A DNA stretch of 53,856 bases from assembly GCA_023423045.1 (NCBI GenBank), contig JAFAGA010000057.1, forward strand, positions 1 through 53,856. The letters are read 5' to 3'. The notes below the pieces were generated by a model, which worked only from the letters and a program-made list of their open reading frames with translations, made no database searches and was not told the DNA's origin. The stretch's first letter is position 1, and each line of letters begins with the position of its first letter. The position numbers and the translations under genes were made by a program. The stretch comes from Bacillota bacterium. Its GTDB lineage: Bacteria; Bacillota; Clostridia; Lachnospirales; Lachnospiraceae. This document shows, in pieces, positions 23,514-32,731 of this stretch.

Positions 23514-24308
23514 ATGCTGAATATTATAGACATTCACAAAACCTTTAACCTGGGTACCATTAATGAGAAGGCGGCTCTGAACGGGGTAAATCTCCATCTG
23601 GAGCCGGGAGATTTCTGCACGATTATCGGAGGAAACGGTGCCGGTAAATCCACGACGCTGAATGCGGTTGCCGGTGTCTGGCCGGTGGATCAGGGAGCGA
23701 TTCTTCTGGATGGTCAGAATATCACCGGTTTGCCCGAGCATAAAAGAGCCGGCTTTCTGGGCCGCGTATTCCAGGACCCGATGACAGGTACTGCCGCCAG
23801 TATGGAGATTGAGGAAAATCTGGCCCTGGCAGCCCGGCGCGGAAAGAGCAGAACCCTTGGCTGGGGGGTAACGAGGCAGGAGAGGGAGAGATACCGTGAA
23901 CTGTTGAAGATTCTCGATCTGGGCCTGGAGAACCGCATGACTGCCAAGGTCGGCCTTCTGTCCGGAGGCCAGCGCCAGGCGCTCACCCTGCTTATGGCAA
24001 CTCTGCAGCAGCCCAAGCTTCTGCTTTTGGATGAGCATACCGCTGCGCTGGATCCTAAAACCGCGGAGAAGGTGCTTCGGGTTACCGATCAGGTCATTGA
24101 GGAAAACCATCTGACGGCGCTGATGGTTACCCATAATATGAAGGATGCCATCGCCCATGGCAACCGTCTGATTATGATGCATGACGGAAAGGTAATCCTG
24201 AATATTGCAGGGGAAGAAAAGAAAAAGCTCACGGTGGCTGATCTGATGCACCAGTTCGAGGCGGTCTCCGGCCAGGAATTTGTAAATGACAAGGCGATTC
24301 TGGCATAG
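23514..24308 (+). CDS. ABC transporter ATP-binding protein
   Basis: The 264-residue ATPase has Walker A GGNGAGKST, Q-loop RVFQDPMTG, signature LSGGQRQALTL, Walker B LLLLDEHTAALD and H-loop VTHNM. GTAASMEIEENLALAARRGK is characteristic of the ATPases of this amino-acid/TrpZ-like class. It drives import together with the two preceding gene products. A terminator follows 29 nt after the stop. Confidence 0.93.
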   Translation: MLNIIDIHKTFNLGTINEKAALNGVNLHLEPGDFCTIIGGNGAGKSTTLNAVAGVWPVDQGAILLDGQNITGLPEHKRAGFLGRVFQDPMTGTAASMEIEENLALAARRGKSRTLGWGVTRQERERYRELLKILDLGLENRMTAKVGLLSGGQRQALTLLMATLQQPKLLLLDEHTAALDPKTAEKVLRVTDQVIEENHLTALMVTHNMKDAIAHGNRLIMMHDGKVILNIAGEEKKKLTVADLMHQFEAVSGQEFVNDKAILA

Positions 24309-24337
24309 CAGGAGAATGAGCGAGCAGGAAATAAAAG

Positions 24338-24378
24338 AAAGGAAGGTCTTCACCGTACAAGTGGGACGTTCCTTTTTT
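24338..24378 (+). terminator. terminator of the ABC_sub_bind operon
   Basis: AAAGGAA (24338-24344) pairs with TTCCTTT (24369-24375) and internal CAC/GTG pairs extend the stem; it is followed by a run of T residues. It lies directly after the ATPase gene. Confidence 0.7.
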
Positions 24379-24457
24379 CTATTGCAGGAAAGCGTAAGTA
24401 TGCCTGAGCTGTAACGTATGCTGATATGCGCACCCAAGGTGGCAAATAACCTCAATA

Positions 24458-24486
24458 TTGTTTTTTAAAGGAAAATAGTTTATGAT
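24458..24486 (+). promoter_or_regulatory. promoter of the sensor-GGDEF gene
   Basis: TTGTTT (24458-24463) and TATGAT (24481-24486) have a 17-nt spacer. The -35 box is imperfect. Confidence 0.5.
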
Positions 24487-24573
24487 AATGATTAAGTAAC
24501 GCAGCTTTTAGGCGTAGAATGGGATGGATTTCTGGTTGATGCTTTAGGATGGGAAATGTATGGGGAGAGTCAT

Positions 24574-26499
24574 ATGTTCGGAAACGGAAGAAAAACGATA
24601 GGCGTCTTTATTACACAGGTTCATCATGAATTTCAAGAGATTGTGAGCAGGGGAATCAGCAACCGGGCGGGGGAGCTGGGATATAATGTTGCTTTCTTTT
24701 CTAATTTTCTTGGATATGGGGAATTTCAATATGAGCTGGGGGAACGCAGTATCACATCGCTGCCCAGCTATCAGGAGCTGGACGGAATCATTATACTGCC
24801 GGATACTATGATGGTCCAGGGCTTTGAAGCGGATATTCAGGAGAAGCTTGCAAGATATGCTTCCTGTCCGGTGGTTAGTATAAGGAAGAGAACGGAACCA
24901 TATTATAATGTCCTGATTGATGATTCATCCGTACTGGATGAGATAATCCGCCATTTTATCGTAGACCATGGTTATCAGAGGATACATTTTCTGACCGGTC
25001 CCAAAAGTAATCCGGCGTCGGTACAGCGCCTGGAGTCATTTTGCAGGATTATGAAAGAGTATGGGCTGCCGGTGGAAGAGGAACAGATCTATTACGGCGA
25101 TTTCTGGAAATATCTAGGGTGGGACGCGGTTAGCTACTGGCTTTCCGATCCGCAAAAGTGTCCCCAGGCCATAATCTGTGCCAATGATAATATGGCAATT
25201 ACCGTCTGTAAAGCATTGGAGGAGCGGGGAATCCGTGTCCCGGAAGATATTGCGGTGTCCGGCTGTGACAATATTGCCACAACCGAGGTTTATACACCTT
25301 CCATCACCACGGCCGGAGTTCCGGTCTTTGAGATGGGGGTGGAGGCGGTCGATAAAATAGACAGGCATATCAGACAGATCCCTCAGGAGAAGGATACGAT
25401 ATTAAAGACAGTAACCTATTGGAGAGAATCCTGCGGATGTAACCCCGAGGGAAACCGTAAGACCTTTGCCGCCCGAAGAAGCAGGATTATCAATGAGCTG
25501 GAGGCGAAGGATATGGCGATATCCAACAATGCCTTTATGTCCATCGAGCTGACCAATATCAAGACAATTGAAGAGCTGGACCGCAAGCTGGCGTCCTATG
25601 CTTATATGAATGACGGATTCGTCAGTTTTTATATGTGCCTTCATAAGGATTGGGAGCTCTTCGGAGCGAAGGAGAACACAGGAACTGCCCGAAATGATGA
25701 GATGATCATGGAGGTAGGCATCCGCAATGGGGAATGGCTTCAGAGGATGGAATATTCCGGGGCGAAGCTGCTGCCCTCCTGCTGTGTGAGCAGTGAGCCG
25801 CAGATTTTTCTTTTTAACATGATTCATTATCAGGAGATCTGCTACGGCTATACGGCAATCAGCTTCAAGAAGGGAAGGGTATACCAGTCCTCCTACCAGG
25901 GATGGCTGGTCAATGTGTGTAATGCGCTGGAGAATATCCGGATTCATAATGTCTTAGAGCGGCTGGTAAACCGGCTGGAGGATATCTCGGTTAAGGATGA
26001 GCTGACCGGCCTGTATAACCGCAGAGCGCTGGGACAAATGGGGAGGTCCTATTTGCTTCAATGCCTTAAGAGACATAACAGTCTTATGGTATTTTCTGCG
26101 GATATGGATAAACTGAAGTTTATTAATGATAATTACGGACATGCAAGCGGGGATATTGCAATACAGACTGTGGCGGATGCCCTGCGGTATGCCGCCAGAG
26201 ACGGCGAGCTCTGTATCCGCGTCAGCGGAGATGAATTTGTTGTCATAGGCATGGATTATGACCAGGAGAAAATAGAGGGCTTTACCGGGCGCTTTGAAGC
26301 CAGGCTGAGGCAGGTCAATCAGGAAAGCAATCGGGGCTTTCAGGTATATGTAAGCTATGGATGGTGCATAATTAAGCCAGAGGCTGAGACTACCATCGAG
26401 GATTGCCTTCTGATATCGGACGCGAAGATGTATCAGCAAAAGACGCGCAAGCAGGTTCAGGATTGGGCTTTATTCGAAGATAAGGAGAGAATGATTTAG
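24574..26499 (+). CDS. LacI-type ligand sensor fused to a GGDEF diguanylate cyclase
   Basis: The 641-residue cytoplasmic protein has three parts. Residues about 5-280 are a LacI/PurR-type sugar-binding domain (KTIGVFITQVHHEFQEIVSRG at the N-terminus; ICANDNMAITVCKALEERGI; DIAVSGCDNI), but with no helix-turn-helix before it. Residues about 285-455 are a middle region I cannot assign, beginning near the cysteines of ESCGCNPEG. Residues about 470-635 are a GGDEF domain: KDELTGLYNRRAL, SADMDKLKFINDNYGHASGD and VSGDEFVVIG. The catalytic motif is SGDEF, which is usually active. The protein should make cyclic di-GMP in response to a sugar-like ligand. The ATG at 24574 follows GGGGAGAG; an ATG at 24556 is less likely. 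No membrane helix is seen. Confidence 0.88.
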   Translation: MFGNGRKTIGVFITQVHHEFQEIVSRGISNRAGELGYNVAFFSNFLGYGEFQYELGERSITSLPSYQELDGIIILPDTMMVQGFEADIQEKLARYASCPVVSIRKRTEPYYNVLIDDSSVLDEIIRHFIVDHGYQRIHFLTGPKSNPASVQRLESFCRIMKEYGLPVEEEQIYYGDFWKYLGWDAVSYWLSDPQKCPQAIICANDNMAITVCKALEERGIRVPEDIAVSGCDNIATTEVYTPSITTAGVPVFEMGVEAVDKIDRHIRQIPQEKDTILKTVTYWRESCGCNPEGNRKTFAARRSRIINELEAKDMAISNNAFMSIELTNIKTIEELDRKLASYAYMNDGFVSFYMCLHKDWELFGAKENTGTARNDEMIMEVGIRNGEWLQRMEYSGAKLLPSCCVSSEPQIFLFNMIHYQEICYGYTAISFKKGRVYQSSYQGWLVNVCNALENIRIHNVLERLVNRLEDISVKDELTGLYNRRALGQMGRSYLLQCLKRHNSLMVFSADMDKLKFINDNYGHASGDIAIQTVADALRYAARDGELCIRVSGDEFVVIGMDYDQEKIEGFTGRFEARLRQVNQESNRGFQVYVSYGWCIIKPEAETTIEDCLLISDAKMYQQKTRKQVQDWALFEDKERMI

Positions 26500-26501
26500 C
26501 A

Positions 26502-27920
26502 TTGGACGGACTATACGATAAACTAATAAAATATAGCGGCGGAAAGGATTATCCGATGCATATGCCCGGACATAAGCGAAACACCGGGCTTTGCCGTATG
26601 GAGAATCCTTACCGCTTTGATATAACAGAAATTGAGGGTTTTGATAACCTTCACCAGCCGGAAGGAGTGCTCCGGTCGCTGTCTCAAAGAATCAGCAGGC
26701 TTTATGGAGCAAAGTACTCCTATCCCTTGGTGAACGGCAGCACGGCAGGGCTCCTGGCAGGCATATCCGCGGCGGTGAAGCGGGGGGATAAGGTGCTCCT
26801 CGCCCGCAATTGCCATAAAGCGGTTTACCATGGAGTTATCCTCATGGGTTTGGTTCCGGTCTATTGTTATCCACAAAAGATGGAGGGAATCGCCCCTGCC
26901 TGTGGAATTCTTCCCGAGGATTTGGAAAAGGCGTTGATAACTCACCCGGAGATAAAGCTGGTGATCATCACTTCACCCACCTATGAAGGAGTAGTATCGG
27001 ATATCGATGTAATTGCGAAGCTTTCCCACCGGCATGGGGCTCTTTTGATGGTGGACGAAGCGCATGGGGCCCATTTTGGGTTTTCCGGGGGATTTCCGCA
27101 AACAGCGGTGAGGCTGGGGGCGGACCTGATCATCCAGAGTCTTCATAAAACGCTTCCTGCCTTCACGCAGACAGCGGTGCTTCACTCCAATGTCCCTGCT
27201 CTGGATTCCCCAATTAGAAAATATCTGGCGGTTTATCAAAGCAGCAGTCCCTCCTATGTCCTGCTGGCTGGGATGGATCAGTGCATTGGACTTCTGGAGA
27301 AAGAGCCGGAAAAATTATTCGAAGCTTATGAGCGGAGGCTCACAAGTTTTTATCAGAAGGCCGGGAAGCTGAAGCAGCTTACGCTGCTGAGGCCGGAGAT
27401 TACAGAAAAATACGGTGTGCATGATGTGGACCGTTCCAAGCTCACCATATCGGTAAAGGGCACCGGCCTGGACGGACCGGGGCTTCATCGTCTGCTCCGG
27501 GATAAATACCATATTATGCTGGAGATGGCTGCGCCGGATTATGTTCTCGCCATGACAAGCATCTGTGATACGGAGGAAGGGTTTGACCGGCTGGGGCAGG
27601 CATTGTCGGAGATTGATGGGAGCATTGAGAAAAGTTCGGAGGACGGCGGTTTTTGGCCTCGGATCACACTACAGCCAAAAATCGGGCTTCTGCCCTGGGA
27701 AGCATGGGAGAAACCTGCAGAAATAATAGCGTTTGGAGACAGTGCAGGACGGATATCCGCTTCCTTTCTCAGTCTTTTTCCGCCGGGAGCGCCGGCTCTG
27801 GTGCCGGGAGAAATCATTATGCCTGAGCTGATTGATTATATTCTTATGGTAAGGGAGCTGGGGGTGTCCGTGACCGGCTTTGTCGGAGAGAATGCGGACC
27901 GGATTGAAGTGGTGGAATAG
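26502..27920 (+). CDS. Orn/Lys/Arg decarboxylase-like PLP enzyme (SpeA/aminotransferase I superfamily)
   Basis: The 472-residue protein starts with PMHMPGHKRN and DITEIEGFDNLHQPEG, the opening of the Orn/Lys/Arg decarboxylase family. PLP binds at the lysine in IQSLHKTLPAFTQTAVLH, and VDEAHGAHFGF contains the cofactor aspartate. The C-terminal small domain, with PPGAPALVPGE, is conserved. Family members make cadaverine, putrescine or agmatine; the clostridial short form next to guanylate kinase-like and holB genes is often annotated arginine or lysine decarboxylase, but its substrate is not proven. The start is TTG at 26502, two nt after the stop of the GGDEF gene, with AAGGAGAG upstream. The ATG candidates are too far inside. 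Confidence 0.85.
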   Translation: MDGLYDKLIKYSGGKDYPMHMPGHKRNTGLCRMENPYRFDITEIEGFDNLHQPEGVLRSLSQRISRLYGAKYSYPLVNGSTAGLLAGISAAVKRGDKVLLARNCHKAVYHGVILMGLVPVYCYPQKMEGIAPACGILPEDLEKALITHPEIKLVIITSPTYEGVVSDIDVIAKLSHRHGALLMVDEAHGAHFGFSGGFPQTAVRLGADLIIQSLHKTLPAFTQTAVLHSNVPALDSPIRKYLAVYQSSSPSYVLLAGMDQCIGLLEKEPEKLFEAYERRLTSFYQKAGKLKQLTLLRPEITEKYGVHDVDRSKLTISVKGTGLDGPGLHRLLRDKYHIMLEMAAPDYVLAMTSICDTEEGFDRLGQALSEIDGSIEKSSEDGGFWPRITLQPKIGLLPWEAWEKPAEIIAFGDSAGRISASFLSLFPPGAPALVPGEIIMPELIDYILMVRELGVSVTGFVGENADRIEVVE

Positions 27921-27934
27921 GAAGGGACAGGTAT

Positions 27935-28522
27935 ATGGCTAGAATATTTATTGTTATGGGCAAAAGCGCAACAGGGAAGGATACGATGTACAAACGCCTG
28001 CTGGAAGAGGAGGGGCTCCATCTTAAGACGGCGGTCATGTACACGACCAGGCCCATAAGAAAATCAGAGGAAAATGGAGTAGAATATCATTTTGTGGATG
28101 AGGCGGTATTAGAAGAGCTTCAGAGGCAGAAGAAGATCATAGAGCACCGGGCTTATGAGACCGTGCATGGCACCTGGCATTATTTTACCGTTAATGACGG
28201 GCAGATCAACCTGGAAGAAGCGGATTATCTGATGATCGGAACCCTGGAGACCTATCTGCAGATCCGGGAATACTTTGGCAGGGAGCGTGTGGTGCCCATC
28301 TACCTGGAGGTGGAGGACGGTATCCGGCTGACGCGGGCGATTCGCCGGGAGCAGAAGCAGGAGCAGCCCAAATATGCTGAGATGTGCCGGCGCTATCTGG
28401 CGGATGAGGAGGATTTCTCCGAGGAGAAGCTGGCAGGCTGCGGGATTACGAAACGCTATCAGAATGCGGATCTTAACAGCTGCCTTTTGGAGGTCAGGGA
28501 GGATATAAAAAAATTGCTGTAA
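27935..28522 (+). CDS. gmk: guanylate kinase-like protein
   Basis: The 195-residue protein has P-loop VMGKSATGKDTM, then AVMYTTRPIRKSEENGVEYHF, the GMP-binding motif of guanylate kinases, and a lid region (YLEVEDGIRLTRAIRREQ). Guanylate kinase phosphorylates GMP to GDP. The P-loop departs from the usual GPSGxGK (GKSATGK). This version is frequent in the clostridial gmk-yaaR-holB neighbourhood, and another more canonical gmk may exist elsewhere in the genome. AGGGACAGGT precedes the ATG, 14 nt after the decarboxylase gene. Confidence 0.8.
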   Translation: MARIFIVMGKSATGKDTMYKRLLEEEGLHLKTAVMYTTRPIRKSEENGVEYHFVDEAVLEELQRQKKIIEHRAYETVHGTWHYFTVNDGQINLEEADYLMIGTLETYLQIREYFGRERVVPIYLEVEDGIRLTRAIRREQKQEQPKYAEMCRRYLADEEDFSEEKLAGCGITKRYQNADLNSCLLEVREDIKKLL

Positions 28523-28665
28523 AGTAATCGGGATCTGTGGTATACTTCCTACATAAGGAAAGCGCAGCAAAGTACCGTATCTAATGCAGGGAATGCGCAT
28601 TCTGGCAGGCAGTAACACATAATTACTTGTGGTATGGTAAGCGAAGGACCCTCGGAGGATAAACG

Positions 28666-29106
28666 ATGGATATAAAAGTGAACCAATTACAGTCAATTCA
28701 ACAGGTAGAGCAAAAAGCACCTGTGCCGGAGACCGATGGTTCTTTTAAATACACCCTGGTTTCGCATATTGAAGAACAGGAGCTGAAGGCGGTCTTAAAC
28801 GGTATGCTTGAGGAAATTACGGTCCATGGAAAGAAGCTGGCAAAGCGAATGGATTTAAGGGACATGAAGCATTACCGGGAATTAATCAAGGAATTTATGA
28901 ATGAAATTATCAACCGCTCCCATAAATTCTCCAGAGAGAATTTTTTGGACAGGAAGGGCAGACATCGGGTATATACGATGATTAAGCTGGTGGACAGGAA
29001 TCTGGATGAACTGGCGGCGGAGCTGATTAAGGATGAGAAGGACCATATAGCGATTTTGAATAAAATAGATGAAATCAGAGGCTTGCTGCTTGATATCCTG
29101 ACCTAG
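28666..29106 (+). CDS. yaaR: YaaR family protein (DUF327)
   Basis: The 146-residue protein is hydrophilic and mostly helical. Its conserved middle, LVSHIEEQELKAVLNGMLEEI and IINRSHKFSRENFLDRKGRHR, places it in the YaaR/DUF327 family. Function is unknown, but in Firmicutes it stands beside holB, ricT and rsmI, exactly as here. The ATG follows CGGAGGATAAACG. It has its own 143-nt upstream gap and probably its own promoter, though I see no clear one. Confidence 0.87.
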   Translation: MDIKVNQLQSIQQVEQKAPVPETDGSFKYTLVSHIEEQELKAVLNGMLEEITVHGKKLAKRMDLRDMKHYRELIKEFMNEIINRSHKFSRENFLDRKGRHRVYTMIKLVDRNLDELAAELIKDEKDHIAILNKIDEIRGLLLDILT

Positions 29107-29180
29107 GGATATGGGGCGAATGCAAACATTGTGCCTGCAGATTTGAAGCTGCAGGTACCGGAAGGGGCACGGTCAATCAT

Positions 29181-30176
29181 ATGCAAGGGTTTGAACAGAT
29201 TATAGGACATGAAAGTATCATACAGCATCTTCAGAATGCAATCAGTTCGCAGAAGGTTTCTCACGCCTATATTTTTCATGGAGAGGCGGGTATGGGAAAG
29301 AAGCTCCTTGCCGCTGCTTTTTCAAAAACTTTGCAGTGTGAAGAGGGAGGCATTCTTCCCTGCGGCCGTTGCAGATCCTGCATGCAGGCGGATTCCGGGA
29401 ATCATCCTGATATTATCCGGGTGACCCATGAGAAGGTCAGCATCGGGGTGGATGATATCCGGCTGCAGGTGAACGCGGATATCCAGGTAAAGCCCTATGA
29501 CAGCAAGTATAAGGTTTATATCATAGAAGATGGGGACAAGTTGACGGAAGCGGCACAGAATGCGCTTTTAAAGACCATGGAGGAGCCGCCGGAGTATGCG
29601 GTCATTCTTTTGCTGGTCAGCAATATTACGGCCTTACTGCCCACCATCCTGTCAAGATGTGTTCAATTGAATCTGAAACCGGTGGATAAGGCGGCTATTA
29701 AGGAATATCTGATGCTGCGCCATCAGATACCGGATTATAAGGCGGAGATGGCTGCGGCCTTTTCCGGCGGTAATGTGGGGAAGGCGGTTAAATACGCCTC
29801 TTCCGAGGAATTTGAAAAGATGAAGGAGGATGTGCTCCATATCCTGAAGTATATTGACGAGATGGAGCTGCATGAGGTAATATCGGGACTGAAGCTGTTG
29901 ACGGCGAACAAGCCGGTCATCGAGGATTATATTGATTTAATGATTCTGTGGTACAGAGATGTGGTAATGTATAAAGCAACCATGGATCCGGATCTTTTGC
30001 TGTATAGGGAGGAACGCTCCTTTATCAATCATCAGGCGAATATCCGGAGCTATGATAATATAGAAAAGATTATAAATGCGATGGAAAAGGCAAAAATAAG
30101 ATTGAGGGCAAATGTCAACTTTGATATTGCCATTGAACTTATGCTACTTACTATAAAGGAGAACAGTAATGGTTAA
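29181..30176 (+). CDS. holB: DNA polymerase III delta' subunit
   Basis: HolB is part of the clamp loader of the replicative polymerase. The 331-residue protein has the AAA+ layout: GHESIIQHLQNAI, a Walker-A-like GEAGMGKKLL (final Ser/Thr replaced by Lys), a zinc-binding cluster CEEGGILPCGRCRSC, and NALLKTMEEPPEYAVILL and the SRC motif LSRCVQLNL. The degenerate Walker A is normal for delta', which does not hydrolyse ATP. The start follows a purine-rich tract (GGAAGGGGCACGG). The 3' end overlaps ricT by 8 nt. Confidence 0.93.
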   Translation: MQGFEQIIGHESIIQHLQNAISSQKVSHAYIFHGEAGMGKKLLAAAFSKTLQCEEGGILPCGRCRSCMQADSGNHPDIIRVTHEKVSIGVDDIRLQVNADIQVKPYDSKYKVYIIEDGDKLTEAAQNALLKTMEEPPEYAVILLLVSNITALLPTILSRCVQLNLKPVDKAAIKEYLMLRHQIPDYKAEMAAAFSGGNVGKAVKYASSEEFEKMKEDVLHILKYIDEMELHEVISGLKLLTANKPVIEDYIDLMILWYRDVVMYKATMDPDLLLYREERSFINHQANIRSYDNIEKIINAMEKAKIRLRANVNFDIAIELMLLTIKENSNG

Positions 30177-31083
30177 CGTAATCGGAGTGAGATTTCGGAG
30201 GGCAGGAAAAGTATATTTCTTTGATCCTGCCGGTTATGATATTAAGCAGGGTGACAATGTCATCGTAGAAACAGCCAGGGGAATTGAATACGGTTCGGTA
30301 GTTCTTGGCCCCAGGGATGTTGAGGATGAGAAGATTATTCAGCCTCTGAAGCCGGTGATTCGCCGGGCAACAGAGGAAGATAACGCCGTAGAGAAGCGGA
30401 ATAAGGAGAAGGAAAAGGAAGCCTTCCAGATATGCCTGGAGAAGATCAGAAAGCATGGTCTGGAGATGAAGCTGATTGACTGTGAATATACCTTTGACAA
30501 CAATAAGGTATTGTTTTATTTTACCGCGGACGGAAGGATTGATTTTAGGGAGCTGGTGAAGGATTTGGCCAGCGTGTTCAAGACCCGGATTGAGCTTCGC
30601 CAAATTGGAGTGAGAGATGAAACCAAGATTGTGGGGGGAATCGGAATCTGTGGAAGGCCATTGTGCTGCCATACCCATTTGTCCGAATTCGCACCGGTTT
30701 CCATCAAGATGGCAAAGGAACAGAATCTCTCCCTGAATCCGACAAAAATCTCAGGAGTATGCGGACGGCTGATGTGCTGCCTGAAGAATGAAGAGGAAGC
30801 CTATGAAGAGCTCAACAGTAAGCTTCCGGGAGTGGGAGACTACGTCACCACCAGGGATAATTTAAAGGGTGAGGTTCAGAGCGTCAGCGTTCTGAAGCAA
30901 TTGGTGAAGGTGATTGTAACTATGGAGAACGATGAGAAGGAAGTAAGGGAATATAAGGTAGAGGAGCTGCGCTTTAAGCAAAGAAGACGCAAGGAACGCA
31001 ATAGCTCCCTGGAGAATGAGGAATTAAGAGTACTGGAGCTTTTGGAAAAGAAGGAAGGGAAATCCTTATTGGATGATGAATAA
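30169..31083 (+). CDS. ricT: PSP1-domain protein RicT (YaaT)
   Basis: The 304-residue protein shows VIGVRFRRAGKVYFFDP at the start, VIVETARGIEYGSVV, and the two double-cysteine motifs GICGRPLCCHTHL and GVCGRLMCCL, which in RicT bind an iron-sulfur cluster with RicA/RicF. In Bacillus the RicAFT complex aids RNase Y processing of mRNA and sporulation. Its ATG (30169) lies inside holB (8-nt overlap) and a following gene overlaps its 3' end by 11 nt, so the three are translationally coupled. The C-terminus is highly charged. Confidence 0.94.
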   Translation: MVNVIGVRFRRAGKVYFFDPAGYDIKQGDNVIVETARGIEYGSVVLGPRDVEDEKIIQPLKPVIRRATEEDNAVEKRNKEKEKEAFQICLEKIRKHGLEMKLIDCEYTFDNNKVLFYFTADGRIDFRELVKDLASVFKTRIELRQIGVRDETKIVGGIGICGRPLCCHTHLSEFAPVSIKMAKEQNLSLNPTKISGVCGRLMCCLKNEEEAYEELNSKLPGVGDYVTTRDNLKGEVQSVSVLKQLVKVIVTMENDEKEVREYKVEELRFKQRRRKERNSSLENEELRVLELLEKKEGKSLLDDE

Positions 31084-31828
31084 CAAAGGAGCAGAGGATT
31101 ATCTGAAACCGGGAGAGCGGGCAGATGATCTGAACAGGAATAATTACAAGATAATTCAAAATACAAAGAAATTCTGTTTTGGCATGGATGCCGTGCTGCT
31201 TTCCGGTTTTGCCAAGGTACTCTCCGGGGAAAAGGTGCTGGATTTGGGCACCGGAACGGGGATCATACCCATACTATTGGAGGCAAAGACGCAGGGGCTG
31301 CATTTTACCGGACTGGAGATACAGGAGGAGAGTGCAGATATGGCACGGCGAAGCGTTGCCATGAACGGACTGGAAGATAAAATTGATATTATGATCGGGG
31401 ATATCAAGGAAGCCTCTGTACTATTTGGGTCGGCTTCCTTTGATGTTGTTACAAGCAACCCGCCCTATATGAATCACGGCCATGGGCTGGTGAATCCCGG
31501 GGATGCAAAGGCAATTGCGCGGCATGAGGTTCTATGCACCCTGGAGGATGTGGTCCGGGAGGCGGGCCGGCTGCTTAAGCCGGGAGGGCGCTTTTATCTG
31601 GTGCACCGCCCCTTTCGCCTGGTGGAAATTATGAATAAGTTAACGGCCTATAAGCTGGAGCCCAAGAGAATGAAGCTTGTGCATCCCTATCCCGGGAAGG
31701 AACCCAATATGGTCCTTCTGGAATGTGTCAAGGGAGGCAGATCCAGCCTGACGGTGGAGGCGCCTTTGATCGTATACCGGGAACCCGGGATATATACGGA
31801 TGAAATCTATGATATTTATGGATATTAA
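31073..31828 (+). CDS. trmN6: tRNA1(Val) adenine-37 N6-methyltransferase TrmN6-like
   Basis: The 251-residue enzyme has FGMDAVLLSGFAKVLSGEKVLDLGTGTGIIPILL, where LDLGTGTG binds S-adenosylmethionine, followed by VTSNPPYMNHG, the NPPY motif of N6-adenine methyltransferases. RRGVA-type helix (MARRSVAMNGLEDKI) is also typical. It probably methylates A37 of tRNA-Val, by analogy with YfiC/TrmN6 and B. subtilis YabB, which stands at the same place beside ricT. Two ATGs (31073, 31076) lie within the end of ricT. Confidence 0.88.
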   Translation: MMNNKGAEDYLKPGERADDLNRNNYKIIQNTKKFCFGMDAVLLSGFAKVLSGEKVLDLGTGTGIIPILLEAKTQGLHFTGLEIQEESADMARRSVAMNGLEDKIDIMIGDIKEASVLFGSASFDVVTSNPPYMNHGHGLVNPGDAKAIARHEVLCTLEDVVREAGRLLKPGGRFYLVHRPFRLVEIMNKLTAYKLEPKRMKLVHPYPGKEPNMVLLECVKGGRSSLTVEAPLIVYREPGIYTDEIYDIYGY

Positions 31829-31846
31829 GGCGGAATGGAGATTGTT

Positions 31847-32710
31847 ATGTCCGGAATGTTATATTTATGTGCCACGCCTATCGGCAATCTGGAGGATATC
31901 ACCCTTCGGGTGATTAGAACCCTGCAGGAAGTGGATCTGATTGCAGCGGAGGACACCAGACACAGCATTAAGCTGTTGAATCATTTTGAAATCAAGACGC
32001 CCATGACCAGCTATCATGAGTTTAACAAGATAGAGAAGGCAAAATATCTGGTAGAACAGATGAAGGCAGGCGTTAATATTGCGCTGATCACAGATGCCGG
32101 AACGCCGGGAATCTCCGATCCGGGAGAAGAGCTGGTGAAGCAGGCCCATGGGGCGGGAATTACCGTCACCTCCCTTCCGGGAGCATGTGCCGCAGTAACT
32201 GCGCTGACTCTGTCGGGGCTTCCCACAAGAAGGTTTTGTTTTGAAGCCTTTCTGCCCAGTGATCGTAAGGAGAGGCAGAGAGTGCTGGAGGAACTGAAGA
32301 ATGACACCAGAACCCTGATCCTCTATGAGGCCCCCCACAGATTATGTAAGACCCTGCCGGAGCTTTTGGAGGGATTGGGAGACAGAAGAATCTCACTAAT
32401 CAAGGAACTGACTAAGCTGCATGAAAATGTATGGCAGACCACTCTCAGTGAGGCGGCTTCCGTGTTAAGGGAGCAGGAGCCCAAGGGGGAATATGTGTTG
32501 GTAATCGAGGGTAGATCAGATGAGGAATTGGAGGCCGAAAAGCAGGAGCGATGGGGGACGGTTGCTTTGGCCGAGCACATGGATTTTTATAGGAAGCAGG
32601 GCTTCGATAAAAAGGAGGCAATGAAAGCGGTTGCCAAGGACAGAGGGGTAAGTAAGAGGGATATTTACCAGCTGTTGCTTCATGATACAATTTCTCAGGA
32701 AGTGGAGTAA
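31847..32710 (+). CDS. rsmI: 16S rRNA 2'-O-ribose C1402 methyltransferase RsmI
   Basis: The 287-residue protein shows LYLCATPIGNLEDITLRVIR, ITDAGTPGISDPGEEL, VTSLPGACAAVTAL, GLPTRRFCFEAFLPSDRKER, and ILYEAPHRL, all hallmarks of RsmI, which methylates C1402 in the decoding site of 16S rRNA using SAM. The C-terminal helix ends KRDIYQLLL. An in-frame ATG at 31835 is 1 nt after AAGGCGG; the ATG at 31847, 6 nt after GGAG, is preferred. It continues the holB-ricT-trmN6 block. Confidence 0.95.
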   Translation: MSGMLYLCATPIGNLEDITLRVIRTLQEVDLIAAEDTRHSIKLLNHFEIKTPMTSYHEFNKIEKAKYLVEQMKAGVNIALITDAGTPGISDPGEELVKQAHGAGITVTSLPGACAAVTALTLSGLPTRRFCFEAFLPSDRKERQRVLEELKNDTRTLILYEAPHRLCKTLPELLEGLGDRRISLIKELTKLHENVWQTTLSEAASVLREQEPKGEYVLVIEGRSDEELEAEKQERWGTVALAEHMDFYRKQGFDKKEAMKAVAKDRGVSKRDIYQLLLHDTISQEVE

Positions 32711-32731
32711 CTGTCTTTTGGAGGTGAAATA

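Noticed and set aside
23391..24455. 354-codon minus-strand frame across the ABC ATPase gene
   Set aside because: It covers the ATPase with complete Walker motifs; no known domain in the antisense reading.
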